NCBI GenBank assembly: GCA_024226335.1
Contig: JAAELY010000052.1
Location: 1 to 35,884 of the forward strand
DNA length: 35,884 nucleotides
Source: a bacterium
GTDB lineage: Bacteria > Myxococcota_A > UBA9160 > SZUA-336
Reading direction: 5' to 3'
In this document: positions 24,675 through 33,580 of the stretch, piece after piece
How the letters are laid out: the number at the start of each line of letters is the position of its first letter
Position numbering within the stretch: position 1 is the first letter of the stretch
The notes under the pieces: generated by a model
Told to the model about the DNA's origin: nothing
The model's input: only the letters and a program-made list of their open reading frames with translations
Databases searched by the model: none
Position numbers and translations under genes: made by a program

Positions 24675-26051
24675 TTGACGCTGTTCTCCGATCCGGAATC
24701 ATCGACCGACGATCTCAAGCTTCTGGCCATCGGTGACGTTCACCTCGGGACGCGCCCTTCGAGTCTACCCGAGGGCCTCTCCGATCTCGGAGTCGATCCC
24801 CGCGCTCTCACGCCGGAAGCCGCGCTACTGGCGGCGGTTGATAGCGCCGTCGAGGAGCGCGTCGACGCAGTGCTGTTTGCCGGAGATGTCGTCGAAGATA
24901 CGAACGCTCGTTTCGAAGCTCTTCGGCCGCTCGAACAGGCGGTCCGCCGCCTGCTCGCGGCCAACATCCCGGTGCTGGGCGTGGTCGGCAACCACGACGT
25001 GGAGGCTCTGCCCCGTCTCGCGGGCATGATCGAGGGTCTGGAACTTCTGGGAGAACGGGGCCGCTGGCAGTCGCGCGTGATCGACAAGGACGGTCGGCCT
25101 GCACTCGAGGTTCTGGGCTGGTCCTTTCCCGAAAAACATGTGCGCAGCAGTCCTGTCGCCGATCTCCTGCGCAAGCCGATGGCGCCTGTGCATCCGGGGA
25201 TTCCGCGCATCGGTCTGCTTCACGGCGATCTGGATGCTTCGGGTGGAAGCTATGCACCCTTCACCCGTCGTGAACTCGCCGACGCGGGCCTCGATGCCTG
25301 GCTGCTGGGACATATCCACAAGCCTTCGTTGTCCGGGGCGGCCGGCACCGGTGAGCGGGGACCTTGCGGTTACCTCGGTTCGCTCGTCGGTCTCGATCCG
25401 GGCGAGACGGGCCAGCGCGGTCCCTGGCTGGTGCGTGTCACGAAAGCGGGCCAGATCGAAACCCGACAACTCGCGAACGCTCCGCTGCGCTGGGAACATC
25501 TCGATGTTCGTGTGGCGCAGGACGAGGAGGCCGAAGACGTCGGCGATCGTCTGCTCGAGGAGGCCGAGCGATTTGCGCGCCAGATCCAGACCCGGGGAAT
25601 CGCTCCGCAGGCCCTCGGTCTGCGCTTGCGGCTCGTGGGAGCTACCCGGAACTACGACGCGCTGCGCAACTTTGCCAAAGGCGGGCGATGGAAAGGCGGA
25701 ACGCGTCGGGCCGGGGAGACGCTCGTCTTCATCGACAAAGTGCTCGACGGTCTCGATCTCGCACTTGACCTGGAAGAACTGGCGCGCGGTGACGATCCCC
25801 CTGCGCTCCTGGCGCGCAAGCTGCTCATCCTCGAGCAACCTGGGGAGCCAAGACGCGAACTGCTGGAGGCCGCGCGTTCGAAACTGCAAGACCTGGCACG
25901 CGAGCCCCGTTGGTCGGTCCTGGACGAACAACGCGACTCGGCGGATCCGCTGTGCGAAGATGCGCTCGCCAGCCTGCTCAAGAAATCCGGGACCGCTGTA
26001 TTGAGCGAGCTGCTCGCGCAGCGCGTTCCCGATGCGGAAACCCGCTCGTGA
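24675..26051 (+). CDS. SbcD/YhaO-type metallophosphoesterase (DNA repair exonuclease)
   Basis: 458 residues with all calcineurin-like phosphoesterase motifs: AIGDVHLG (Asp21, His23), FAGDVVED (Asp71), VGNHDVE (Asn106, His107), LLHGDLDASG (His183) and LLGHIHKP (His213, His215). These bind two metals in Mre11/SbcD nucleases. The C-terminal part beyond about 250 is a capping region. TTG 24675 is chosen because GAGGGG (24662-24667) is seven bases upstream and no family-like ATG is available. Its TGA overlaps the GTG of the next gene, a YhaN-like ATPase, so the pair forms an Mre11-Rad50-type complex, here of the YhaO/YhaN branch. Substrate ends and polarity are not known. Confidence 0.92.
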   Translation: MTLFSDPESSTDDLKLLAIGDVHLGTRPSSLPEGLSDLGVDPRALTPEAALLAAVDSAVEERVDAVLFAGDVVEDTNARFEALRPLEQAVRRLLAANIPVLGVVGNHDVEALPRLAGMIEGLELLGERGRWQSRVIDKDGRPALEVLGWSFPEKHVRSSPVADLLRKPMAPVHPGIPRIGLLHGDLDASGGSYAPFTRRELADAGLDAWLLGHIHKPSLSGAAGTGERGPCGYLGSLVGLDPGETGQRGPWLVRVTKAGQIETRQLANAPLRWEHLDVRVAQDEEAEDVGDRLLEEAERFARQIQTRGIAPQALGLRLRLVGATRNYDALRNFAKGGRWKGGTRRAGETLVFIDKVLDGLDLALDLEELARGDDPPALLARKLLILEQPGEPRRELLEAARSKLQDLAREPRWSVLDEQRDSADPLCEDALASLLKKSGTAVLSELLAQRVPDAETRS

Positions 26052-29000
26052 AGCTGCGTCACCTCGCGATCGAGCGCCTCCCCGGGATCGACCGTCCCTT
26101 CGAACTCACAAAACTGGGCGACGGACTCTCGGTGATCGTCGGGCCCAACGGGATCGGGAAGTCGCAACTCTGTGCTGCGGTGCGTGCGCTCGTATGGCAC
26201 GAGCGGGGCGTCAAGGACGGCGGACTTGCGGCCAGTGCCGTCTTTGAACACCAGAACGCATCCTGGCGCGTAGTGCGCGATGGCTCACTTCATCGCTGGC
26301 AACGCGACGGCATCGATGAGGATCCACCTGCGTTGCCGGGTGAGCGCCTGGAAGGTTGCTTCTTCCTCGGCCTGCGCGACCTGCTCGACGCTTCGGATCG
26401 CGCGGGCCTGAACCTGCCAAACGAGATTCGCCGGCAGATGGCGGGCGGCTTCGATCTCGATGCGGTCCAGCAGCGGTTCGGAGGCTCGCTGCCGCCACGC
26501 GTTGGGGGCAAGGAGAGCAAAGCTCTCAGCGCCGCCGAAACCGAGCTTCGAAACGCTGAACTGGGCCAGGCCGGTCTCGAGAAGCGCGAGCGGGAACTCG
26601 AGAATCTGGAAAAGCGCGCGAACGCCGCAGAGATCGCTTTGCAGCGCCTCGTTCACTACGAGACCGCGCTCTCACTGGAGACGATGCGCGCCGATATTGC
26701 GCAAAAGGAAAGAGACCTCGAAGGCTTGCCCAAGTCGCTCGCGGATCTGGATGGCAGAGAAGTCGAGCGGCTGGAGAAGTTCGAAGAAGACCTTGCGCAG
26801 AAGCGACACGACCGGGAAGAGGCGGAAGGCTCCCTCCGCGAAAGCCGCGAAGCCGCGAGCCTGACTCTCCTGAAGGAGCCGATCGAGCGCAGTGTTCTCG
26901 GCACCTGGCGCGAGCGTGCGGAGAATCTCGCGGAGATCGAGCGAAATCTGGAGGTCGCGAAGAGTGAAGCGGCCTCCAGCCAAAGCGCAGCGGAGGCCAG
27001 GCGACGCGCACACGGTGCTCACGCTGAAAGCGGTACGGGGGCCGAGCCCGGAACCGCGCTCGCGATCGCCGATGATTTCGATCTCTTCGCGTTCCTCGAG
27101 GAGAGCCATCCGCTCGCGGCGAAGCGGGAAGAACTGGAGCAGCGACTTGCACTCCTGACCGAGCGCGGATTTTCCGACGAGGACAGACGACGTGCGGAAG
27201 TCTTGAAGCGCGGTATCGAACCGTTGCGGGCCTGGTTGCGAGCACCCGATCCCGATCAGCGCTCCAGTGCGCTGCTGCTCTGGCCCGGGCGCGGTTTCTG
27301 GATCGCGACGGCAATCGTCTTGTTCGCACTCGCTCTGGCCGGATTCTACTTCGAACGAACTCCACTGCTTACTCCGGCGCTGATGGGAGGGGCATTCGGT
27401 CTGGCGGTGGCCGCTCTACTGACTCGGGCACGGCTCGAGACACGCGATGCAACCGATTGGCGTTCGGTCGCCAGGCAGCAGTTCCCGGATGCGCTCGAGC
27501 CGCCGGAGCGCTGGTCCGTCGAACTCGTGCAAGACCGCCTCCGACAGTATGAAGACCAGTCGGCCAAGCTCGATGCCGACGAGAAACGCGCTCGCGATCG
27601 GTCGGTTGAGCGCGGAACAGTCGAGCAGGACTTGAAAGGCCTGGAAGCTCCCGCGGCCGCTTTGGAAGAGCGCCGCATCGCACTCTTCGATCGCCTTGGC
27701 CTGGCCGAAATCCGACCGGATGTCGAACTCGTCGGGCTGGCGCGAGCCCTGGATGAATCCCGCGCCGCACAGGTGGAGGCACTCCGCGCTCAGGCGAAGG
27801 TCGAAAGGTATGTACGACTCCGATGCGAGCTGCTCGAAGAGATCGCCGTATTTGTTTCCGAGTTCGGCGAGCCGTCACCGACGGACTCGGCTTCCGCTCG
27901 GGCGGCGGTCCACTCTCTCGAAGAGCGCGACCTCGCGCTCCGGAGTGCGAACTCCAATGCGATTCGAGATGAGAAGACTCGCGAACGACTCGATCGCGAT
28001 ATCGCGCAACTCGACGCCGGTCGGGTCGAGATCTTCCGGATCGCCGGGCTGGATGCGGGGGATCGCGTTGGACTCGTGCGGCTTCTCGCCGATCTCGACT
28101 CTTACCTTCAGTTGAAGACTCAACGCTCTGAACTGGCGTCGCGTATCGAACGCGCCGAGTCGGATCTGGCCGCTGCGGAAGAAACCGCACTTGCGGCATG
28201 CGGCGCGGCCCAGCTGACCGAAGAGCAGGCGGACCTGAAGGCGGAATCTGCTCAGCGCGGGGCTCTCGACCGCCAGATCGGGGAGATTCATCAGGCCGCG
28301 CAGGCAGCTCGAGAAGGTCACGCACTCGAGGATGCGCTCGCGAAAAAGAGTGCAGTTCTGGACGAGTTGCGCGATCGCCGCGCTGAAGCTCTTGCAGCCC
28401 ATGCAGCCGATTTCCTGATCGAAGGCGTTCGCCACGAACATGAGACGAAGCAGATGCCACGCGTGCTGGAACGCGCACGGGATCGTTTCGCCTCCTTCAC
28501 TCACCATCGCTACGAGTTGAACGTCTCCCCCAGCGATGGTGGCTCCTTCGTCGCCGTCGATACGACCAACGGCGTCGGACTCCGTCCAGAACAACTCTCG
28601 GACGGAACCCGGGCGCAACTCATCCTCGCGGCGCGTCTCGCTTTTGCCGAGGAGGCGGAACAGGGTGCTGATCTGCCCTTGTTCCTGGACGAAGCTCTGG
28701 ATCACAGCGATCCGGAGCGCTTTCACGCCATTGCCCGAAGCCTGGCGCGCATGGTGCTCGACGAAGCGCGTCAGGTCTTCTACCTGAGCAACGACCCGAG
28801 CGATGTCCAGCGCCTGCGGGCCGCCTTTGCCGAGGAAGGCTGCGATCAGCTGGACACCTATGACCTCGGGCAGATTCGCGCGCAAGCAGCCCGCGGTCAC
28901 GGTGCTCCGGTACTGCGGGTCGCGCCACTGGCTTCCGTGCCGAGTCCGGACGGAACCGATCCCGAGAGTTACGGCGCCGCGCTCGGTGTCGCGTCCCTCG

Positions 29001-29581
29001 ATCCCCGCCGCGACCCGATGAGTCAACACCTCTTCTATGTGCTCCGGGATGACATCACCCTTCTCTACGATCTCCTGCAGGCGCGGATCGAAACGGTGGG
29101 TCAATGTCGCAACCTGCTGAAAGGCGAGAGTCCACTGGCCAGACAGTTCATCGCTAGCAGCGAAGTCGGCCCGCAGCTCACGGCACGGATCGAGCTGCTC
29201 GAGATCTTCTGTCACGCCTGGCGTGAAGGTCGCGGCGCGAGGGTGGAACGCGCGGAACTCGAACAGAGTTCAGCGCTGAGCGAGAAGTTTCTTAACCCGG
29301 TGGTCGAAGTCGTTGCGGAACTCGCTGGAAATGCCTCGGATCTGCTCGTCGCGCTGCGCGAGCGCAACAAGGATCCGCGGCTCAGCGGCTTTCGCAGCAA
29401 GTCCGCGGACGACCTCGAGCAGTTCTTTATCGAGCACGGCCATATCGACGACCGGCCGATTCTCGACGAGGGCCAGATCAACGAACGTGCGGTCGGCACG
29501 CCGGCCGCCAACGCGCTTTCTCCCAGGGTTGCGGCTGAACTCGTGCACCAATGGTGGAGCCTGAGCGAGCCCGTCGGCTGA
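26048..29581 (+). CDS. YhaN-like SMC/Rad50-type ATPase with membrane hairpin and extra C-terminus
   Basis: 1177 residues. Walker A GPNGIGKS at 32-39; long coiled-coils from about 160 to 400 and 490 to 830; between them two hydrophobic helices (about 418-435 and 439-458: FWIATAIVLFALALAGFYF, then GGAFGLAVAALL), the mid-protein membrane hairpin known in B. subtilis YhaN. The C-terminal ATPase lobe has signature LSDGT (850-854) and Walker B LFLDEALDHSD (around 881). The H-loop place reads FYLSNDPSD, without the usual His. About 235 further residues follow, mostly helical, an extension beyond the ATPase core. The overlapping start with the SbcD-like gene (GTGA) indicates a nuclease-ATPase complex, probably tethered to the inner membrane. 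Confidence 0.9.
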   Translation: MKLRHLAIERLPGIDRPFELTKLGDGLSVIVGPNGIGKSQLCAAVRALVWHERGVKDGGLAASAVFEHQNASWRVVRDGSLHRWQRDGIDEDPPALPGERLEGCFFLGLRDLLDASDRAGLNLPNEIRRQMAGGFDLDAVQQRFGGSLPPRVGGKESKALSAAETELRNAELGQAGLEKRERELENLEKRANAAEIALQRLVHYETALSLETMRADIAQKERDLEGLPKSLADLDGREVERLEKFEEDLAQKRHDREEAEGSLRESREAASLTLLKEPIERSVLGTWRERAENLAEIERNLEVAKSEAASSQSAAEARRRAHGAHAESGTGAEPGTALAIADDFDLFAFLEESHPLAAKREELEQRLALLTERGFSDEDRRRAEVLKRGIEPLRAWLRAPDPDQRSSALLLWPGRGFWIATAIVLFALALAGFYFERTPLLTPALMGGAFGLAVAALLTRARLETRDATDWRSVARQQFPDALEPPERWSVELVQDRLRQYEDQSAKLDADEKRARDRSVERGTVEQDLKGLEAPAAALEERRIALFDRLGLAEIRPDVELVGLARALDESRAAQVEALRAQAKVERYVRLRCELLEEIAVFVSEFGEPSPTDSASARAAVHSLEERDLALRSANSNAIRDEKTRERLDRDIAQLDAGRVEIFRIAGLDAGDRVGLVRLLADLDSYLQLKTQRSELASRIERAESDLAAAEETALAACGAAQLTEEQADLKAESAQRGALDRQIGEIHQAAQAAREGHALEDALAKKSAVLDELRDRRAEALAAHAADFLIEGVRHEHETKQMPRVLERARDRFASFTHHRYELNVSPSDGGSFVAVDTTNGVGLRPEQLSDGTRAQLILAARLAFAEEAEQGADLPLFLDEALDHSDPERFHAIARSLARMVLDEARQVFYLSNDPSDVQRLRAAFAEEGCDQLDTYDLGQIRAQAARGHGAPVLRVAPLASVPSPDGTDPESYGAALGVASLDPRRDPMSQHLFYVLRDDITLLYDLLQARIETVGQCRNLLKGESPLARQFIASSEVGPQLTARIELLEIFCHAWREGRGARVERAELEQSSALSEKFLNPVVEVVAELAGNASDLLVALRERNKDPRLSGFRSKSADDLEQFFIEHGHIDDRPILDEGQINERAVGTPAANALSPRVAAELVHQWWSLSEPVG

Positions 29582-29585
29582 CCGG

Positions 29586-29754
29586 CTAGGGAATCTCTGC
29601 ACAGGGAGGAATCGAGCGAGAAGCGGGAGTCGCCGCCTGAGCAAGAAGCGTGATCCGATCGCAGATCCGTAGATCTGCAGAGGGTCGCGCGACGCAGCGC
29701 ATGCGGATGCATCGCGCTTCGCAGCCGCAGCCTCCCTGTGCAGAGGTTCCCTAG
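29586..29754. mobile_element. 161-bp palindromic MITE-like element with CTAG target duplication
   Basis: The left end reads CTAG, then GGAATCTCTGCACAGGGAGG (29590-29609). The right end in reverse complement reads GGAACCTCTGCACAGGGAGG (29731-29750), 19 of 20 identical, followed by CTAG (29751-29754). IS5-subgroup elements make 4-bp YTAR duplications and have ends starting GG, so a non-autonomous IS5-like MITE is the best reading. No transposase is encoded inside. It sits exactly between two convergent genes, could fold into a long hairpin and act as a terminator for both, and its right CTAG provides the TAG stop of the AraC gene. Confidence 0.7.
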
Positions 29755-30776
29755 CTCGAGTTGGCGCGGGCGAAGTCGGCCGGGGTCGTTCCTGTCCAGC
29801 GGCGGAAGGCTTTACCGAAAGCGCTGGGATCCGAGAATCCCAGCAGGGTCGCGACCTCGTCGATTCCCCGCTTCTCTTCCATCATGTGATGGCGCGCCAG
29901 TTCGGCGCGCACATCGTCGAGTATCTCCTGATAACTCGTGCCCTCTTCGTGAAGCCGTCTCCGCAGGGTGCGAGTGCTCATCGAGAACTGGGCGGCGACA
30001 GCGTCGGCGCTCGGACAGCTCAGCGGTAGCGTCGTTCTTATGCAGGCTCGGATGCGCTGGGAGAAGCTCGCAGCCGTCGGAATAGCGGCGAGCTGGTTGG
30101 CGGCATAGCGTTCCAGCAACTGCCTGAGGGTTGCGTCGGCGGAGGGGTTCGAGCTGTCCATCATCGAGATCGGCAGCAAGACCCCGTCTTCACCGGCGTC
30201 GAAACGGACTGGCAGTCCGAGTATCTGCGCGTATTCGTCCGCGTATGCGGGAGCGGAAAATGAGAATCTCGCCTCGAGGGGATCGGATTGACCCGCGCCG
30301 AGAAGTCTGCTCATCGCGATCGCGAGCCCGATCGCGTACTCGATGGTGAAACGGCTCGCCTGCGATTTGCACCCCGGGTTGCAGCGAATGAACGCGACTT
30401 TTCCGTCGCTCTCCAGGTCGCATTCGAAGTCTTCCCAGAGCAGCGGAGTCAGGCCTTTCACGAGTTCGAAGGCGCTGCGGCCGGATTCACTGGCCGAAGC
30501 CAGGTAGCCGATGACGCCGAGCGTATTCGCCTTGACTCGGGTGGAGACTCGGAGTGCGATGGCCGGGTCGCCGGTCACCTGGGCCGCTACCCGCCAGAGT
30601 GCTTCGAGCTTGCCGATCGGGCAGCGTGTTTTCGCGTCTACCAGAGCGGAATCGGGGATTCCGACTCGATCCAGAAGTTCCCTCAGGTCAAAGCCCGCGT
30701 TTTCGAGGTATTCGAGCAGCGGCAGGATCGCATTGACCGACCCGTAGGAACTCGCTCGTGAAGCGGATTCAAGCAT
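29751..30776 (-). CDS. AraC-family transcriptional regulator with arabinose-binding-like N-domain
   Basis: 341 residues. The N-terminal 200 or so (ILPLLEYLENAGFDLRELLD, then CPIGKLEALWRVAAQVTGDPA) match the Arabinose_bd ligand domain of OruR/ArgR-like AraC regulators. The C-terminal 100 hold two helix-turn-helices, QFSMSTRTLRRRLHEEGTSYQ and DEVATLLGFSDPSAFGKAFRRWTG. ATG 30776 is preferred over the frame start at 30872 because family members begin close to this point. Such regulators often control lipid, hydrocarbon or amino-acid catabolism. It is divergent from the diiron/BVMO row, so that row is the likely target. The TAG stop falls in the MITE target duplication. Confidence 0.9.
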   Translation of the reverse strand: MLESASRASSYGSVNAILPLLEYLENAGFDLRELLDRVGIPDSALVDAKTRCPIGKLEALWRVAAQVTGDPAIALRVSTRVKANTLGVIGYLASASESGRSAFELVKGLTPLLWEDFECDLESDGKVAFIRCNPGCKSQASRFTIEYAIGLAIAMSRLLGAGQSDPLEARFSFSAPAYADEYAQILGLPVRFDAGEDGVLLPISMMDSSNPSADATLRQLLERYAANQLAAIPTAASFSQRIRACIRTTLPLSCPSADAVAAQFSMSTRTLRRRLHEEGTSYQEILDDVRAELARHHMMEEKRGIDEVATLLGFSDPSAFGKAFRRWTGTTPADFARANSS

Positions 30777-30965
30777 TTCCCGAAGTCTACCCGTTCGCGC
30801 CTTCGCTGGCCGAAATTGACCAGTTTCCAGACCGGACCGGACAGGATCCACCCTATGGGGGCGCTCTATCATGGATCTCGCAGTCCGAGAACCAGGGTAC
30901 GCGATCCGATATTCGCTTGCCGGGCGGCCGGATTCTGCCCCAACAAAAACGTGGAGAACTGAATC
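30777..30965. promoter_or_regulatory. divergent control region between the AraC gene and the diiron gene
   Basis: This 189-bp gap separates the regulator from the catabolic row and should carry both promoters and any AraC operator. A TTGACC at 30816-30821 resembles a -35 box for the plus strand, but a matching -10 is not clear. A short direct repeat, ACCGGACCGGA, lies about ten bases further on and could be an operator half-site pair. No translated gene is seen. Confidence 0.35.
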
Positions 30966-31940
30966 ATGGATTTCGAGGTCATCGATACCACCGTCCAGGC
31001 GCTTTGGCGCTACGACTACGACACGAACATCAAGGCCCTGCGCGATCTCTACGAACTGGCGAAGAAGGAGCAGTGGAACGCGGCCACGGATATTCCCTGG
31101 GAACTCGAGACCGATCCCGCGTCTGTGGGAGACATGATGTCCGATCCCGGAGTCGAGCCGTACGACTTCGTCAAGGCGCTTCCGACCGAGAAGCAGATCG
31201 AACTATCAAAGCGGCGCTCGGCTCACCTCTTGTCGAATTTCCTGCACGGCGAGCAGGGCGCGATGATGATCTGCGGTCAACTCGTCGAGGTCGTTCCGGA
31301 CATGGACGGCAAGCTCTACGCATCTACCCAGGTGATCGATGAGGCGCGCCACGTCGAGGTCTTCGCCCGCTACATCCAACGCCTCGACCGGATCTACCCG
31401 ATCATGCCCGGACTGAAAGCGCTGCTCAATGCCGTGCTGCAGGCGGACTTGTGGCAGATGAAGTGCGTTGGAATGCAGGTGATCGCGGAGAGCCTGGCGA
31501 TGGGATCGTTCAAGAAGATGCAGGAGATCACGGAAGACGATGTTCTTCGCAAGGTCTTCGAACTCACTGCGCAGGATGAAGCGCGGCACGTGTCCTACGG
31601 CTTGATCTACATGAAGGACGAGATCCCGAAGATGAACGAGCGCGATCGCGACCGCCTCGAGGACTTCGCCTTCACCGCGATGACGATTCTGGCGACCAAT
31701 GGCCTGATGGAAGAGCAGCAGGGCAAGAAATGGGTCGATCCACTGGACCAGGTCTACAGGGATCTCGGTATCGACCCCAAGAAGGCGAACGACGAGATCA
31801 TCTCGAGACTGAGCGATCCAGAGGCGCTCAAAGCGCAACCGAACCCCTTTCGCGACTACGCCTATCCGCAATTGGAGCGGATCGGTCTGATTACGGATCG
31901 CACGTTTTCGAAATACCGTGAAGTGGGTCTGGCGGAGTAA
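30966..31940 (+). CDS. ferritin-like diiron protein
   Basis: 324 residues, mainly helical. Metal-ligand motifs of a ferritin-like four-helix bundle appear in order: LHGEQGA (Glu96), IDEARHVEVF (Glu126, His129), IAESLAMG (Glu175), and AQDEARHVSYG (Glu205, His208). The two E-x-x-H pairs fit a carboxylate-bridged diiron site, as in R2-like, AurF-like and related oxygenases. Reaction and substrate cannot be read. It heads the plus-strand catabolic row, with the BVMO 100 bp downstream and an AraC regulator divergent upstream, which suggests O2-dependent oxidation of the same substrate class. Confidence 0.83.
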   Translation: MDFEVIDTTVQALWRYDYDTNIKALRDLYELAKKEQWNAATDIPWELETDPASVGDMMSDPGVEPYDFVKALPTEKQIELSKRRSAHLLSNFLHGEQGAMMICGQLVEVVPDMDGKLYASTQVIDEARHVEVFARYIQRLDRIYPIMPGLKALLNAVLQADLWQMKCVGMQVIAESLAMGSFKKMQEITEDDVLRKVFELTAQDEARHVSYGLIYMKDEIPKMNERDRDRLEDFAFTAMTILATNGLMEEQQGKKWVDPLDQVYRDLGIDPKKANDEIISRLSDPEALKAQPNPFRDYAYPQLERIGLITDRTFSKYREVGLAE

Positions 31941-31984
31941 CGACCGGGGACCCGGCCGACTGGTTTCTGGCGAATCGGAAAAGG

Positions 31985-31998
31985 AACCCGAAAGGGTT
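31985..31998. other. GAAA-tetraloop hairpin before the BVMO gene
   Basis: AACCCGAAAGGGTT is a perfect five-base stem with a GNRA (GAAA) loop, 42 bases ahead of the BVMO start. It has no T-run on the plus strand. It may be a processing or attenuation structure between the diiron and BVMO genes. Confidence 0.4.
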
Positions 31999-32040
31999 TA
32001 AGATCACGGGGTCCAGCCAACACTGATTCCGGGAGAAGAC

Positions 32041-33507
32041 ATGACGAGCGATTCGACGGGTAGCGGTCCGCGCTTCATCATCATTGGAGCGGGAATGTCG
32101 GGGATCCTCAGCGCGATCAAGCTGCAGGAAGCCGGTCTTGACAACTACGCGATTTACGAAAAGGCCGAACGCCTCGGGGGTACGTGGCGGGAGAACGAGT
32201 ACGCGGGTGTGGCCTGCGACGTTCCTTCGCATTTCTACTGCTTCTCGTTCGCCCCCAACCCCGAGTGGAGCCATCGCTTCTCGCCCGGAGCCGAGATTCA
32301 GCAGTACTTCCTGGACGTGGCCCATCGCTACGGAGTGGACTCGCGCATCCAGTTCAACACCGAGATCACCCACTGCGAGTTCGAGAACGGGCGCTGGAAG
32401 ATCCAGATGGCCGATGGCTCCAGCGACGAGGGCGATTTTGTGATCGCCGCGACCGGCGTTCTGCACCACCCCTCCTATCCCGATATCGAGGGTCTCGATT
32501 CGTTCGAGGGCACGAGTTTTCACAGTGCTCGGTGGAACCACGACGAACCGCTTGCGGGCAAGCGCATTGGCGTGATCGGTACGGGTTCGACCGCGATCCA
32601 GATCGTGGCAGCCCTGGTCGACGACGCGGCTTCGCTCTCACTCTTCCAGCGGACCGCCCAATGGGTCATGCCTCAGGAGAACCCGGCCTATAGCGAAGTC
32701 GAGAAGACGGAGTTCCGGGAGCACCCAGAGGTCATTCAGGCGATGCGCGAGGAGATTGCGCAGATTTTTGCGGATGGCTTCTCCAACGCTGTCGTCGACG
32801 CGAGTTCTCCACAACTCGTGGCGATTCACGAAGCTTGCCTGGCGAATCTCGAGACCAGCGTGAAGGATCCGGAACTCAAAGAGCGGCTCCGGCCGAACTA
32901 TCGGGCGGGCTGCAAGCGCTTGATCATGTCGGAGAACTTCTACGACGCCATCCAGCGCCCCAATGCGCACCTCGTTACGGATGACATCGAGCGGATCGAG
33001 AAAAACGGCGTGCGAACGAGTGACGGAACCCTGCACGAACTGGATGTGCTGATTCTCGCCACGGGTTTCCGGGTTGATCGCTTCATGCGGCCGATGAAAG
33101 TGACCGGCCGCAGCGGTGTTTCGCTCGAGGAAGCCTGGAAGGAAGGTCCGAGTGCCTACATGGCGATCTCGGTTCCCGAGTTCCCGAATCTCTTCATGCT
33201 CAACGGCCCCAACGGGCCGGTGGGGAATTTTTCTCTGATCGAGGTCGCGGAACTGCAGTTTGCGTACATCATGCAGTTGGTCGAGCAGGTTCTTTCCGGT
33301 GCGTGCAAAGAGGTGAGCGCGAAGCAAGAAGCGCTGGACCGCTTCGACGTCGATCGCAAAGAGGCGGCCAAGTCGACGATCTGGCAGAGCGGATGCGATA
33401 GCTGGTATCTGGATGCCGATGGCGTGCCGGCCGTCTGGCCCTGGACTTTCGACCGCCTTCGCGACGAAATGGCAAAGCCGCGCCTCGCCGACTACGAAAT
33501 GAAATGA
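32041..33507 (+). CDS. flavin-containing Baeyer-Villiger-type monooxygenase
   Basis: 488 residues. FAD-binding GAGMSG at 16-21 and GGTW at 46-49; the BVMO fingerprint F-x-G-x-x-x-H-x-x-x-W is exact as FEGTSFHSARW (155-165), followed by Asn-His-Asp; NADPH-binding GTGSTA at 180-185. Type I BVMOs insert one oxygen from O2 next to a ketone carbonyl, giving an ester or lactone, using FAD and NADPH. The substrate is unknown; cyclic ketones, steroids and long-chain ketones are all found in the family. GGGAGAAGAC precedes the ATG. The ADH and crotonase downstream could make the ketone and process the product. Confidence 0.92.
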   Translation: MTSDSTGSGPRFIIIGAGMSGILSAIKLQEAGLDNYAIYEKAERLGGTWRENEYAGVACDVPSHFYCFSFAPNPEWSHRFSPGAEIQQYFLDVAHRYGVDSRIQFNTEITHCEFENGRWKIQMADGSSDEGDFVIAATGVLHHPSYPDIEGLDSFEGTSFHSARWNHDEPLAGKRIGVIGTGSTAIQIVAALVDDAASLSLFQRTAQWVMPQENPAYSEVEKTEFREHPEVIQAMREEIAQIFADGFSNAVVDASSPQLVAIHEACLANLETSVKDPELKERLRPNYRAGCKRLIMSENFYDAIQRPNAHLVTDDIERIEKNGVRTSDGTLHELDVLILATGFRVDRFMRPMKVTGRSGVSLEEAWKEGPSAYMAISVPEFPNLFMLNGPNGPVGNFSLIEVAELQFAYIMQLVEQVLSGACKEVSAKQEALDRFDVDRKEAAKSTIWQSGCDSWYLDADGVPAVWPWTFDRLRDEMAKPRLADYEMK

Positions 33508-33511
33508 TGCG

Positions 33512-33571
33512 CTCCTGCGAGCCTTCGGGTCGCGCACAGAGTCTTTTTGCCGACATCCCCCGACGCAGGAG
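33512..33571 (+). promoter_or_regulatory. inverted repeat covering the crotonase ribosome binding site
   Basis: CTCCTGCG (33512-33519) is complementary to CGCAGGAG (33564-33571), and the latter contains the AGGAG ribosome-binding site nine bases before the crotonase ATG. Pairing across the 44-base loop would hide the site. The eight-base match could be chance; there is no recognised riboswitch around it. Confidence 0.3.
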
Positions 33572-33580
33572 TTCCCCGTC

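Noticed and set aside
24825-25931. 368-codon minus-strand frame opposite the SbcD-like gene
   Set aside because: All phosphoesterase motifs are on the plus strand; the minus translation has no recognisable domain.
27875-29215. 446-codon minus-strand frame inside the YhaN-like ATPase
   Set aside because: The plus strand carries the ATPase signature and Walker B here, so the minus frame is a shadow.
24675-29581. Antiphage defence island built on the nuclease-ATPase pair
   Set aside because: No toxin, restriction, reverse transcriptase or other defence gene lies beside it; the housekeeping YhaO/YhaN reading is simpler.
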